From positions 56,730,001 to 56,794,000 of the forward strand of contig OZ231127.1 in the NCBI GenBank assembly GCA_965153355.1: a DNA stretch of 64,000 bases. Direction: 5' to 3'. Within the stretch, counting starts at the first letter, position 1. Each line of letters opens with the position of its first letter. The position numbers and the translations under genes were made by a program. The DNA comes from Flaccisagitta enflata (taxonomy: Eukaryota > Chaetognatha > Sagittoidea > Aphragmophora). Below, in pieces: positions 19,914-56,026 of this stretch. Below the pieces are notes generated by a model. It was not told where the DNA came from, made no database searches, and saw only the letters and a program-made list of their open reading frames with translations.

Positions 19914-21430
19914 AAAAAACAAGGCCAACACCTATAAGTCGCGTGCAGGACAAAAATAACTGAACTGACCTGACTCCTTATTGTATCTTTCTATCGAAGT
20001 CTTAAATCAGACCCAAACCAGACTCAAACCAGACTCAAACCAGACTTAAACCAGACTCAAACCAGACTCATACCAGACTCAAACCAGACTCAAATCAGAC
20101 TCAAACCAGAATTAAACCAGACCTAAACCAGACCTAAACCAGACCTAAACTAGAACTGAACCAGACATAAACTAGACATAAACCAGACATAAATCAGACA
20201 AGAACCAGACTTAAACCAGACTTTGACCAGACTCAAACCAGACTCAAGCCAGACTCAAACCAGACTTAAACCAGACTTAAACCAGACTTAAACCAAACTT
20301 AAACCAGACTTAAACCAGACTTAAACCAGACTTAAACCAGACATAACCCAGACATAACCCAGACTTAAACCAGACTTAAACCAGACCCAAACCAGCAGAC
20401 TTAAACCAGCAGACTTAAACCAGCAGACTTAAACCAGCAGACTTAAACCAGCAGACTTAAACCAGACTTAAACCAGCAGACTTAAACCAGCAGACTTAAA
20501 CCAGACTTAAACCAGCAGACTTAAACCAGACTTATACCAGACTTAAACCAGACTTAAACCAGCTGACTTCAACCAGCAGACTTAAACCAGACTTAAACCA
20601 GCGGACTTAAACAAGCAAACTTAAACCAGCAGATCTAAACCAGCAGACTTAAACCAGCGGATTTAAACCAGCCAACTTAAACCTGCCAACTTAAACCAGC
20701 CGACTTAAACCAGCCGACTTAAACCAGCCGACTTAAACCAGCCGACCTAAACCAGCCAACTTTAACCAGCCGACTTAAACTAGCAGACTTAACCAGCAGA
20801 CCTAAACCAGCAGACCTAAACCAGACAATATATATAGACAATTTATAGTCAATGCAAAAATGCAAAGTGACCAAAATGACCAAAAATGACTAAAAATGAC
20901 CAAAAATGAACAAAATGACCAAAAATGACCAAAAATGACCAAAAATGACCAAAACTGACCAAAATGACCAAAAATGATCAAAAATGACCGAAATGACCGA
21001 AAATTATTAAAAATGACAAAAAATGAACGAAATGACCAAAAATGACCAAAAAATGACCAAAATGAACGAAATGACCAAAATGACCATAAATGACCAAAAA
21101 TGACCATAAATGACCTAAAATGACCTAAAATGACCTAAAATGATCAAAAATGATCAAAAATGACCAAAAATGACCACAATGACCAATAATGACCAAAATG
21201 ACCAAAATGACCAAAAGAGACCAAAAATGACCAAAAATGATAAAAAATGACCAAAAACAACCAATAATTCTCAAAAACACCAAAAAAATGATTCAAAATA
21301 ACTCCAGACAACCCAAAATGACAAAAATCGACGCAAAAAAGCAAAGTGTTACGGACGGACCGACGGACGGACCGACCGACGGACGGACCGACATAGCGGG
21401 TTGTAGAGTCGCGTGCACGCGACTAAAAAA
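19914..21430 (-). mobile_element. Long H-family element with two minisatellites (inverse copy)
   Basis: Read on the minus strand it starts with hairpin AGTCGCGTGCACGCGACT (about 21424-21407), has GGTC/CGTC runs, then (GGTCATTTTT)n at 20870-21250, then (GTCTGCTGGTTTAA)n and (GTCTGGTTTRA)n at 19990-20820. It closes with GCACGCGACT (19946-19937) and GGCCTTGTTTTT. Same modules in the same order as 61651-63756. Confidence 0.85.
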
Positions 21431-21501
21431 GAAAGAAGTGGCTACTGCGAAATTCGGTTGTGACAAAAAATGGCGTCCCCTTGTGTTTCATCAAAAGGGA
21501 T

Positions 21502-21685
21502 TTTAGTCGTGTGCTACGCGACTCTACATCCTGCTGTGTCGGTCGGTCGGTTGGTCCTCTTTTTACTTTTTTGGCGTTTTTGAGCTTTTGAAGTCTACTG
21601 CTCCTGCCCAAATGCTCTAGTAACCTTATCCAGCACTGCTCCTGCCCACCCGCATGCGACTGGGGTAGCCGTGAATCAGGCCTTA
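21502..21685 (+). mobile_element. H-family element
   Basis: Starts AGTCGTGTGCTACGCGACTC. It has GGTCGGTCGGTTGGTC, ACTGCTCCTGCCC and the distal GCATGCGACTGGGGTAGCC. The arms have drifted, each differing by one base from the GTGC class. Confidence 0.7.
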
Positions 21686-22190
21686 TTTCAGCTGTATATC
21701 CTAGCCAAACGGAGAACCACTACTTGAGAAATCTTATTTGCTTTTTGTAAAACTCAAACGGGTAATTAAGGTTCATTATCGGTTGTGATCTGTTTCCTTA
21801 TAACCAACGAAGGAAAAAGGAAAACTATGATATCACCTAAAATCCCCAATTTAAGGCAATCCTAAGGAAAGTGGGAGAAAGGAACTAAATTTAGTTTAAT
21901 TTAGTATAGTTTAGTCTAGTTTAGTTAAGATTAATCAGCTCAATTTCACCTTCCGGTGAAACTGATGTTTATTAATGATCGTTGCATATTAACTTTTTGA
22001 CACGCTTTCTTCGAGGATCGATAGTTTTTCTGTCGCTGTCTACCCACTCTTTTAGAAGTTACTACTCGACAAACAGACCGACGGGGCGACCGATGGACAA
22101 AAGGTACCTTTAAGGGTAACGTGGCACGCGACAAAAAATAGGTGTAACTTTGATGCACCATGGAGGATTGTATCTTCATTACATACCTCA
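21686..22190. other. Non-coding stretch with an H-type remnant
   Basis: It contains TTTAGTTTAATTTAGTATAG-type short repeats (21890-21930) and an inverted H fragment (GACAAACAGACCGACGGGGC ... GGCACGCGAC, 22067-22133). Nothing coding was recognised. Confidence 0.45.
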
Positions 22191-22194
22191 TTTG

Positions 22195-22640
22195 TTTTTA
22201 TAAGAACATGTTATTTTTTTCTGAGGCTCAGTGTTCTTATTTCTATAGCGATTTGAGGCTCAAATTGTTCTTAACATGTTCTTATTTTTCCAATCGCCAG
22301 CAAATACAGGAATGTTGTTTAATCTGGTTACCTAACTTGGATTGTCAATTAAATGGATACAATTAACAAGAACCAAAATATCAATTATATATAAATCAAA
22401 TCAGTATAAGAGTGATTGATATAAGAGTGGTTGAAGTAAATTGTTATAATCAAACAGTATCACTCTCACAATTTTTTATGATTACTCTAGTTTTTCATGC
22501 AAATTAAGTATAAATATTCATACATTCTCCCTTTCTTGAGGCTGACAATGTTCTTATCATTGTTCTTATTTCTATCCACATCTGAGCCTCAATGTTCTTA
22601 TAAACAAGGTTCTTAGTCAAAGAAATGAGTGTACATAAAT
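22195..22640. repeat. GTTCTTA-family repeat region
   Basis: Several ATGTTCTTA / TAAGAACAT motifs in both orientations alternate with TGAGGCTC blocks, as in the MITE at 49712-50209. No clean terminal repeats are seen here. Confidence 0.5.
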
Positions 22641-22779
22641 ATGTATCGACTGTCAAAGCCACTCTTCTCTTTTTACCCTTTCATCTCTTTCTTCCTCATA
22701 CTACCATCGGCCAGTGTAAGTGGCCATCTAGATCGCATCATTTCTCTCCTTGGTACCATACTTCCTATAATTTGTCGGC

Positions 22780-22960
22780 TATTCCTAAATTTTTGGTTGT
22801 GTAAATGTCGATTTCTTGGAACTAGTTGGTGTATAAAAGTCGATTGCATGCCCCGTTGAATATATTTCTTTTCCGGTAAATTATCTGATAGACAAATGTC
22901 GATTGCATGGGACGAATTGGCATATATAAGTCAATTGCATGCCCCGATGAACATATTTTT
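22780..22960 (+). repeat. Degenerate tandem repeat (GTCGATTGCATG)
   Basis: Three to four units of about 60-70 bp share AARTCGATTGCATGCCCCG and GATGAACATATTT, just upstream of the transporter gene. Confidence 0.6.
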
Positions 22961-23310
22961 TCTCAACTGATCATTTTCTCGGTAAACATCTTTCAAAGAA
23001 AAGAAACCGGTTTTTAGGTGAAGAAAAGACGTTTAAGGCGGCTACTTAATTGACACCTGAGCAGTGTTGAAGTGTTATTGAAGAGAAGTAATAAATCCAT
23101 GTCAAGACTGCCAAAGAATGCAACATTTGATTGAATGACTGTCACATCGGCCTCCCAAATGCTATAATTCATACATTACCAAAAAAAGAAAAAAAACTAA
23201 ACGAGGTATATACATAGATTGAAGGAAGTAAAACGTCTCCAGATCGCAAGTTTCGTTCCCACAAGCGACAACCACAAAATCAAGCGAGAGTAAGTCTCCC
23301 TGAAATCATC

Positions 23311-47533
<24,223 letters not shown>

Positions 47534-47942
47534 AACAGGAATTGCCCGCTATTTGCGAGAAGAATGACTCACAAATTTTCAAATTGTTCATATTTTCATT
47601 AATTCAATTGTTTTGACGTAAGTCATTGTTGAAGATTGTTTTAATCTTGTTTCTTTTATCACGATCTACTTGCGCGTATCCGTGTATTATACACCAGAAT
47701 GAGTACACATACGTTACAATTCTAAACCCATACACATACGACACACTGAAATTTAAGTAAGAGGAATTTACCCAGAGAACTAAGTTACCATTCATGTTAC
47801 TATTTTTGCTTAGGTCAATGCTTGTGTTTATTTCTTTGTACTTTAAATTGTAAACCTACATGAGGAAACTCATCTGTCACCGGCAAAGGACAAAAATACA
47901 AAAAGACTGAAAAATATTCAATTCTGATGAGACTAAAAAGTG

Positions 47943-47948
47943 AATAAA
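47943..47948 (+). promoter_or_regulatory. Candidate SLC28 polyadenylation signal
   Basis: First AATAAA after the stop codon (GTGAATAAAATAG), giving a 3' UTR of about 430 bases. Confidence 0.5.
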
Positions 47949-47973
47949 ATAGTGACAATCATTTCAGTAACTG

Positions 47974-48120
47974 CTCACTGAAAATTTTAAATTTGCATAA
48001 AAAATCCAAATATCATTAAAATAAGAACATAGCGCCCTCAGTTGATCTTTCTGGAATCGCGCTATGTTTTTGTTTTCTTGATATTCTGATTTTCTATGCA
48101 AATTTAAAATTTTCAATGAG
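47974..48120. repeat. Small foldback repeat
   Basis: CTCACTGAAAATTTTAAATT and TTTAAAATTTTCAATGAG are inverted, and pairing continues to ACATAGCGC / GCGCTATGT. About 150 bp, MITE-like, near the 3' end of the transporter gene. Confidence 0.7.
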
Positions 48121-48129
48121 CCATGGTCC

Positions 48130-49425
48130 CTTGACAAAATCAGTTTTTTGTTGAATTAGGCATATTTTTTCAGCTGTAAAATAAAGGATTTAAATTTAAA
48201 ACTGGCATATGCAAATCAATTCATGCAAAATATGGTTGTTTGTAGTTTTATTGAAAATATTAAAAGAAAAATTTTCATTAAATTTCATTTTATAAATTTC
48301 ATGACTTATCTAGCTCGGGTAGCAAATTCTATGGTAATTTTCAGTGCGTCATATGCAGTTACATCCATATTCATCTTGGACAAAATTTTACAGTACAATT
48401 TACTTCATTGGACTTAAGCAAAGCCGGTTCAATCAATTCCCGTTAATTTTGTTTCACAAATATTCATGAAATTATTTCAGCTGTACCGCGCTTTGTCATT
48501 TTCACTTCTTCGATGCCTTTCATGCAAGAGATCTGCAGATTTCCCTATTCAGTGTTCGCTAAAAAGCTCTTTTTATGGAAAAAGATCAGAGGGTATTCAA
48601 ATAAAAGAGGGTTTTTTCTTTAATCTAACATTACGAAATGAAGTCAAATGATAATCATCACTGCAATTGTAGTGCTCATTGTCTTAAAGGTCTTCATCGT
48701 CAATGTTGTCATCACCAATGATGTTCAATGAATTCTTTATACTGATTTTCTTTAATAATGTTGAATCTCCCTTTGGATCGGTGTTGAGACAAACTGGATG
48801 TGTAGAAATTAAGAATTCATGTTTGTTAACCGTTTCAGGTATAGTCAGATCTTAAGAAAGGCTGATCTAGACCATTATCAAGCTTAAAAGTAAGGTCTGT
48901 AATTTGACTTTATTTTGCGAACGCTGGGGATTAGATAGTATTAATCTCACCATCGACAGCAACTGTCATCATGGAGAAATGTTTGTTCTTCTCGAGTTCC
49001 CGTTGGTCGCATTACAAAGGGATCAATGGAATTCAACTTAAAAAAAAAAGAACCAGAAGAAAAAAAAATCCGATTCAAGCTTAACACTATTTTGCAGTTT
49101 GAGGATATTTGCTCGATCTTTAACCCAATCTTAAGAATCGGCCAAAGCAATCGCTGATGCAGTGCAGTTTTGTCCGACATTGGAATTAAAATTTTCTTTG
49201 ATAACCTGTGATGATGCAGATAGTGCAATAGTTTCAATCAAAAGACTAAATGTTGGCATATACTGACTTACATATACGTATGTACTAAACTGCTCTTTAT
49301 ATTTTACCCCTTTTCGCTTGGGGTGCTGTCTCACGGCTCTCACGCGTAATAATCCAAAATGTACTACGGTGTACTTGATATGCTTGTGTTATATTATTGT
49401 CATAACATACCCTGGGAATTTTTCG
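48130..49425. other. Non-coding stretch, nothing recognised
   Basis: AT-rich. The short frames carry no recognisable domain and no clear repeat structure was seen. Confidence 0.4.
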
Positions 49426-49427
49426 TC

Positions 49428-49600
49428 ACTTGAACGCGACTCTATCACCCGCATTGTCGGACGGTCGTTTGGTCACTCCCTAGATTTTTCGTCAACATGC
49501 GGTTTTTTTTTCATTACTGGTCCTCCCCAAATGCTTTGTTAGCCTTTTTTACATCACTGCCCCTGCCCACCTCCAAGCGACTTGGGTAGCGGGCCGTGTT
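49428..49600 (+). mobile_element. H-family element, degenerate
   Basis: GTCACTTGAACGCGACTCTA, GTCGGACGGTCG, CTGCCCCTGCCCACC, AAGCGACTTGGGTAGCG and GGGCCGTGTTTT. Confidence 0.6.
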
Positions 49601-49711
49601 TTCTCACATTATGGTTCTTATTTTCTTTTTTTTTTTTTGAAGTTTGATGAATAATGACCACTGACTGCTTTTGGCCTTATGCAATTTCGTTGCACCCTCA
49701 AGACAAGAATA

Positions 49712-50209
49712 CACTTTTTTTTTTTATAAGAACGTCATTTTTTGAGCAAGCCTTCAATGTTCTTAAATTTTGAGCAGTTTCAAGGCTTGAACGTTCTTAA
49801 ATTGTTCTTAATTTAAAAACACAGTTTAACCTTCAATTAAGAACGTTCTTAATTAATTTTAAGTTTGTCATTAAGGAGAAAAAGAAAGAAAATGACAATG
49901 AAACAACAAACTAGCAGATTTAAACATTTTGAATGAATCAAGATCAATAAAAGTAGAAAAATATATGCTATACAAAGAAAAACGTGATTTGTTATACAGA
50001 AAAGATACAGAGTCTGTCCATTTACAAAGAACTATTGATTGAAAAAAAACCCGAAAAAAAATGTTTTTAAATTTTTAAGGTTTTAAGCCTTATGTTCTTA
50101 AATTTTTGAAGAATGAAGCCTTCTTATGTTCTTACCAATGTTCTTAAATTTTTGACGATTTGAAGCCTAACGTTCTTATAAACTTGGTTCTTATAAAAAA
50201 AAAAAAGTG
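49712..50209. mobile_element. GTTCTTA-family MITE
   Basis: 498 bp between TA dinucleotides (49710-49711, 50210-50211) with ends CACTTTTTTTTTTTATAAG and the inverse. The interior has many AACGTTCTTA / TTAAGAACG motifs in both orientations. Confidence 0.75.
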
Positions 50210-50322
50210 TACATCTTAAATCTGTTCCTTTGTTTTCTGATACATCTAGGAGAGGATAGAGAGCGCATTGTATAGACAAGCAAATAAAAGAACAACAAGT
50301 GATTTGAGTTGTACACTTTTTT

Positions 50323-50505
50323 AGTCGCGTGCACGCGACTCTACAACCCACTCTGTCCGTCTGTCTGTCGGTAACACTTTGCTTTTTCGGCGTTTTCTGG
50401 CAGTTTCGGGGTTACTGCTTCTGCCCTACTGCTTGGTTGGTCTATTTCATCACTGCCCTTGCCCACCCGCACGCGACTAGGGTTGCCGTGTATCCGGCCT
50501 TGTTC
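50323..50505 (+). mobile_element. H-family element, GTGC class
   Basis: Hairpin AGTCGCGTGCACGCGACT (50323-50340). Distal GCACGCGACT (50469-50478) is a perfect 10-base complement. Ends GCCGTGTATCCGGCC TTGTT. Confidence 0.88.
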
Positions 50506-50605
50506 TTATAAGAACCAAGTTTAAAAGAATGTTAGGCTTAAAATCCTTAAAAATTTTAAAACACGCTAAGAATATTGGAAGGTTTTTTCTTCAAAAATTT
50601 AAGAA

Positions 50606-51470
50606 TACCAGTAATGGCGGCTGTCGCCGTGAGGAAAAAAGTCGTAAGCATTGATCACTTTTCACCAAACTTTTATCTTCAGTCACTGTAAATCTTTTAT
50701 TTGTTAGATCAAATCCATAGCAATTGTATATATTGATCAGAGAAAAGTAGGACTGAGCCAAATGAGCTAGATGAGCTAAAATGCTCAAAATCCCTCAACC
50801 AGACAACCAGCTATGCTCACTGACATGCTTTGTTATATTTGCATAAGCACATCAAAACATTTAATTATTTATCCCATTAAGAATCAGAAAAAAAGACTGA
50901 GCTAAATGAGCTAAGTGAGCTAGAACACTTAAAACATCCTCACAGTTCAGCAGCTATGCTCACTGACATGCTTTCTTGTATTTGCATGCTTAAAAATGAA
51001 ACAAATCATTTCTTTATTCATTACGTTTAAAATCAGAAAAAAAGACTGAGCTAAATGAGCTAAACGAGCTAGAATACTCAAAAACACCCTCACAGATGAG
51101 CAGCTATGCTCATAAACATGTTTTCTTGTATTTGCATGCTCAAACAAACATATATACACTCCTTTATTGATCATACTTGAAATCATAAAAAATCGAAAAA
51201 AATTCAATTCGGAATTTCTGCAAAAAAATCTTTAAAAAATCATAACTCGAAAAATATTTGTCGTAGAACATTCTGCTTGGCGCCAGATGAAAGAGAATTA
51301 TCAAATTTACTTACCCTGTCAATTTCGTTGGAGGGCTCCATCGGCGATCAAGACTCGCAACTTCCGCATAAGAAAATGAAAACCCTGTTTCTCTGGAATA
51401 TGTCAAAAAGTCGAAGACTGACTTCAAATTTTTTCCCGACAATGTGAGATTAACTTTAGTCAAAACTGTT
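50606..51470 (-). repeat. T-family composite element (inverse)
   Basis: Minus strand: conserved block from about 51470 (SVFDFLTYSRETGFSFSYAEV-type frame, TTTGGCGCC-like motif), then four tandem AGCTCATTTAGCTCA units, ending at CTCACGGCGACAGCCGCC (about 50636-50610). Confidence 0.75.
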
Positions 51471-51539
51471 TCAAGGTCAAAGGGATTTTTTTTTCCACTA
51501 AAGGCAGATGTCGGCACAGGGAAAAATTCAACACTGGAT

Positions 51540-51830
51540 ATGTACTTTTATGAAATACTTTATTAAAACTGAATATAAAAAAAAAACATGAGCTGAATGA
51601 GCTAAATGAGCTAAGATACTCCAAATCACTTACACAGATGAAAGGTATGCTTGAGGACATGCTTTCTTGTATTTGCATGCCCAGCATTGATTAAAATCAT
51701 TTCTTTATTTATCGATTTAAATGCTAAATGGGCCAAATGAGCTAGATGAGCTAGAATACTAAAACACACCTTCACAGTTGAGCAGCTATGCTCTTAAACA
51801 TGTTTTCTTGTATTTTAGCCTGTACGGAAA
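51540..51830 (-). repeat. T-family tandem units, partial copy
   Basis: Two further inverted AGCTCATTTAGCTCA units (about 51590-51690 and 51725-51820) without the conserved block. Confidence 0.6.
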
Positions 51831-52029
51831 TGACAAAAAACAATAAAATCAGAATTCTACGAGTAGTTCTTGTTGTGTGGTTGTCTTGGGCTTCTAATGA
51901 CATCAAATTTGGTCTGAAAAATTTGCATCTTGCTGGCCGCGCCTTACCTTGAACTTTCCTCAAGCCTATAAGAAACCAAAAAATTCAAGTTACTAAAATC
52001 TCATTTTTGACTGCATATTTGAAATCTGC

Positions 52030-52328
52030 ATAAACAAGGCCAAGTTAAGGCCAATAAGTGCACCCCGCTTGATTAAGAACTTATGAATGAACATTTTTGA
52101 TGAATGAATGAATGAATGAATGAATGAATGAATGAATGAATGAATGAATGAATGAATGAAAATGAATGTGGTAAGGCATGAAAGGTGATAGGAACGAAGA
52201 AATACGTCAGAATGAGCCGTTCTGCGCATTTCAAACGTTTGCGTTACCAACCAAACGACCGACCGACCGACCGACCGACCAACCAACGGACATGACCTCT
52301 TATAGAAGTGCGAGGACGCACTTAAAAA
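52030..52328 (-). mobile_element. H-family element, GTGCGTCC class (inverse)
   Basis: Minus strand: AAGTGCGTCCTCGCACTTC (52325-52307), GGTCGGTCGGTCGGTC, (TTCA)n microsatellite inside, distal GGGGTGCACTTATTGGCC and GGCCTTGTTT. Confidence 0.7.
52099..52163 (+). repeat. (GAAT)n microsatellite
   Basis: About 16 GAAT units inside the H element. Confidence 0.95.
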
Positions 52329-52329
52329 C

Positions 52330-52735
52330 TGATAATTGAAAGTGTTTATCTTTTTCCAAAATTCCTTCGGGATCATTGTCAAAATCTATCTTGAAGATAT
52401 GAAAAAAAGGTAAGTTTGACGATTTTATATATAAATAAAAGCGAAAGGTAAGTTTTGCAAACTTTGATGCTTATTTTAAACACCTTCTAGTTAGAATATT
52501 GAAAAAAGGAAAACACTTTCAATTAACAGTTTTTCTGCAGATTTCAAATCTGCAGTCAAAACAGAGATTAAAGCACTTTGAATTTTTTTGTTTCCCATAG
52601 AGGTAGGTTGAATCATGGGTAAGGCGCGGAAAGCTTAATGCAGGATTTGAGTAGCAAAATTGATCTCAACAGGAGCCCAAGACAGCCCCATAGCATGAAC
52701 TGCTCGTAGAATGCCACTTTTATTGCTTTTAGTCA
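52330..52735. other. Non-coding stretch, nothing recognised
   Basis: AT-rich with no visible repeat family or protein signature. Confidence 0.35.
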
Positions 52736-52739
52736 TTTA

Positions 52740-53075
52740 GGTACAAGCTATTGTATTTGCATGTTCAAACAAATATAGATACACTTTTTTTTTGATCCCC
52801 TATAAAATCATAAAAAATTGAAAAAAAAATCAATTTGAATCATTTGTAAATAAATGTTTAAAAAATCATAGCGCGAAAAATATTTGTCATAGAGAATTCT
52901 GCTTGGTGCCAAATGAAAGAGAATTATCAAATTTACTTACCCTATCGATTTCATCGGAGGCCTCAATCAGCCGGAAGAGACCCGCAACTTTCCCATAAGA
53001 AAATGAAAACCATGTTTCTCTCGAATATGTCAAAAAGTCGAAGACTGACTTCGACTTTTTTCCCAATAAGCTTAA
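52740..53075 (-). repeat. T-family 5' block, partial copy (inverse)
   Basis: Conserved block only, with the SVFDFLTYSRETWFSFSYGKV frame at about 53050-52980. Confidence 0.7.
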
Positions 53076-53425
53076 AATCTTCAAAAATTTAAGAACATGC
53101 TAAAAATATAAGAAAGCTTCATTTGTTCAATGAAATATTCAACTTAGATAAAATTATGTAAATTCTTTTGTCTTTACAGCATTTTTATTGTTCTTGACAT
53201 TTATTAAAAATGTTTAAACCTGCTGCTTCATAGTGTTATTGATATTTTCCTTCGTTTTATCCTAAAAGACAAACCCAAACCAATTAAGAACGTTCTTAAT
53301 TAAAGGTTGAAAACTGCTCTGAAGAAAGAACAATTCAAGAACATTTCAGTCTTGAAACTACCTAAAATTTAAGAACATTAAAGGCTTTCCCAAAAAGTGA
53401 CGTTCTTATAAGAAAAAAAGTGTAT
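53076..53425. repeat. GTTCTTA-family fragment
   Basis: Right part of the MITE family at 49712: AACGTTCTTAATTAAAGG and the end ATAAGAAAAAAAGTG|TA. The left end is missing. Confidence 0.6.
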
Positions 53426-53449
53426 GTGAGGGCATCAAAAAGTGAAAAA

Positions 53450-53578
53450 ACAAAGCCAAGTAGGCCAACAAGGTGCGACGTGTGGATCGTCGAACGAATG
53501 CGTTACCCAACCGACCAACCAACCGACCAACCAACCAACGGACACGGCCAGTTATAGAAGTGCTTTGTCGCACCTAAA
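53450..53578 (-). mobile_element. H-family element, GGTGCGAC class (inverse)
   Basis: Minus strand: AGGTGCGACAAAGCACTTC (53575-53557). Distal GTCGCACCT (53479-53471) is complementary to its first nine bases. GGTTGGTCGG runs; ends TTGGCTTTGTTTT. Confidence 0.82.
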
Positions 53579-53591
53579 ACACATTTAGTTT

Positions 53592-53950
53592 TTGGTCGCG
53601 TGCTACGCGACTCTATACAATCAGTGGACAAAATAGCATTTGTAGATGCGTCAGCTGTTTAGCATATTTCAATGCGTTAAAATCTTTTATTTTAGCATAT
53701 TTCAACGCATTAAAATCTCATTCTGGCATATTTCAACGCAGCGAAATCTCTTATTTTACAAGATTTATCTCAGTAGAATGAAAGATTTCAATGTGTTGAA
53801 ATATGCCATATTGAGAGATTTCAACATATTGAAATATGCTAAACTGCTGACATATCTACAAATACCGTTTTGTCCACTGACTGTACAAGCCACTTTTTGG
53901 TCCATATATCGGTTGGTCCGTTCTTCCGCCACAAAGTCGTTCAAATGCGT
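53592..53950 (+). mobile_element. H-family 5' part split by a MITE
   Basis: GGTCGCGTGCTACGCGACTC to about 53617 and CAAGCCACTTTTTGGTCC from 53886 form one H 5' region, interrupted at TA by 53618-53883. Confidence 0.65.
53618..53883. mobile_element. Tc1/mariner-like MITE nested in an H element
   Basis: 266 bp; ends CARTCAGTGGACAAAAT and the complement ending GACTG, TA duplication (53616-53617, 53884-53885). Internal tandem units GCATATTTCAACGCATTAAA. Confidence 0.82.
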
Positions 53951-53994
53951 TTTCAATGTTCAAAGATATTTTAAATGGTTTCACAAGCATTTTA

Positions 53995-54080
53995 AGTCGT
54001 GTGCTACGCGACTCTATATGCCTCTTTTTGGACTGTCTGTCTCTCTGTCTCTCTGTCCATCTATCAAAAAGTCATTTAGC
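53995..54080 (+). repeat. H-family 5' fragment
   Basis: AAGTCGTGTGCTACGCGACTC, CTATATGCCTCTTTTTGG and TCTGTC runs. No distal end before the next element. Confidence 0.55.
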
Positions 54081-54134
54081 TTTTCATTGCGTTTTTATGT
54101 CTCTGAATAGCAGAGAAGAAACTTTGAGGTGTTA

Positions 54135-55961
54135 CAGTACGATGTAAGCAAAGACGACCTAGACTGGAGGATAGATTTTAAATATCTTCATTTTATTTGA
54201 TTTATAAAAGAATTTAGGATCTATGAGTTGCTTTATTGCTTGAATGTATTTGCCTCTCTCATCTTTCAACTTATGACTTGAGTTTATCGGAACTTCATCT
54301 TTCAATGTTTTAACCTAATTAGATTTCACATAAAATTTTATATGATTTAAAAGAAAAAAAATCAGCTGATATGAATGATTTTTACAGGTTTTATGCTTGT
54401 TTTAAGTTTTTCTTAGATGTTAATTTATATAATCATTGTTTGAACAAAACTGTTGGTAGGTCCGTCCGTCGGTCCGTTGGTCTGTCTGTCTGTCCGTCAC
54501 ATTTTTGATTTCCGAATTATTTTCGTGTTACTGCTCCTGCCCAACCGTCTGCGACTGGATTGCCGTGTATCCGGCCTTGTTTTTAGTTACATGTTAATTT
54601 AGTAATACAGAGCAATGAGAAAGGAAAAAAGAAATCGGCAACATGTGCGCACACGAATCACAGGTAGAACACAAATGTTAATTTTCAGGCAAAGTCATTC
54701 TTATAGAGATGTTTAGCGGGAGAAATCATTCTTATAGAGATGTTTAGCACGAGCAAACGTAAGAGTTAGGATAGGCGCAATACACTCTGTAATGTTACTC
54801 TTAGTTTTCTTCTACATTTGCTATGATTTGAATGGATGCGAGTATTCACACAATTTTTTTTTTAAATGAAAGCTAATAGCTAAAACAAGATACTATATAT
54901 TATGCAAGTTGATAGAAGTGATGTAAGTGTGTAAAAATTGTAGTTAAAAAACATTGTTTTTCCCTCTAATCGCGCATGGCCTTCTGTTTCTTCTCTAGAG
55001 CTTTCTCTCAAACTACAAATAATTTGTAGGACACCAGGGTCTGGCAAGCCGTAACTCATTTCGATATGAAAAAGTGTTACATGAGAGGAACTCAATAAGT
55101 TGAATTGTTTGTCAGTAGCTTCGAAGCGAGGTTTTGCTCTCATGATGACAACAGTCGCTCGGCCAATCCGAGATTGGAACAGTTGAGATCGAACCAATGA
55201 GAGTCAACTATGAGGGCAACTCAAAAAGAGAGAGCAATACTAGAAATTTGATAGCTTAACTTTGGCATAGTACTATTACTATGCCGAAGATTACTTTTCT
55301 TTCGTTTATACACGATTGGAAAGCCCATAACCTCAACCTTATTTAAAGAGATTTCCAGCTTTGCCAACCAAACCGTTCTCTCTCTGGAAGTTGTTGTTTA
55401 AAAAAAGGGAAATCGAAATTGAGTGAAAAAACGGGAATTTTTTTTTAAATTGGCTAAAAAACATACTAAATGATAACTTTTTTAAATTCTGATTGCGCCA
55501 CTGTGTTTATCTGCATTTCTACTTTCAAAAATGGTAAAGAAAGCCAATATCAATTGCCCCACTGAGAGGTGAGATCAGGTCTACAACCACATATCAGAGA
55601 AACTGAGACTTTGCTTATTTATTTTTTTTTTGAGTAATGTGACGATAATAAGGCAAAAAAAGAATGCCTACCAATGCGGTCAATGGTCTAGTTTTCTTGA
55701 AAAAAAAAATGCGATCCTCTATGTTAACTTTTTTTTTTCCACCTACTCAAAGTATATGGAGAGTTGGCATCTCGACCCCCTCTTGAAGGACGCAAAGGAC
55801 GCCACCCCCCTCTGTGCCTCCCCAACCGTCCCCCACTAATATATTCAGGCAATAAAACTACCTTTAATTAGCATAAATTTCAATTCTTTTATATTTCAAA
55901 TAAAATTGAGATACCAAAAATCTATCCTCCAGTCTAGGTTGTCTTTGCTCCCATAATACTG
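54135..55961. mobile_element. CAGTAC-ended TIR element of 1.8 kb
   Basis: Ends CAGTACGATGTAAGCAAAGA and its near complement. Terminal inverted repeats are about 45 bp with TA on both sides (54133-54134, 55962-55963). They share the CAGTAC start with the MITEs at 17877 and 40440. The interior has no transposase that I recognise; a minus-strand frame at 54880-55197 is of unknown nature. Confidence 0.75.
54453..54590 (+). repeat. H-family fragment nested in the TIR element
   Basis: GGTCCGTCCGTCGGTCCG, CTGCTCCTGCCCAACC, GTCTGCGACTGGATTGCC, GTGTATCCGGCC TTGTTTTT. The hairpin end is missing. Confidence 0.6.
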
Positions 55962-56026
55962 TAACAGCTCAAATTTTAAATATATCTTTTTTTAAAATCG
56001 TTTGTTTGTCTGTTTGCTTGACTTTT

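Noticed and set aside
19990-20820. Regularly spaced repeats resembling a CRISPR array
   Set aside because: Unit of about 11-14 bp without unique spacers, in eukaryotic sequence; it is a minisatellite.
54880-55197. 105-codon minus-strand frame in the TIR element as a transposase
   Set aside because: Too short and without a DDE/D pattern; left as unknown.
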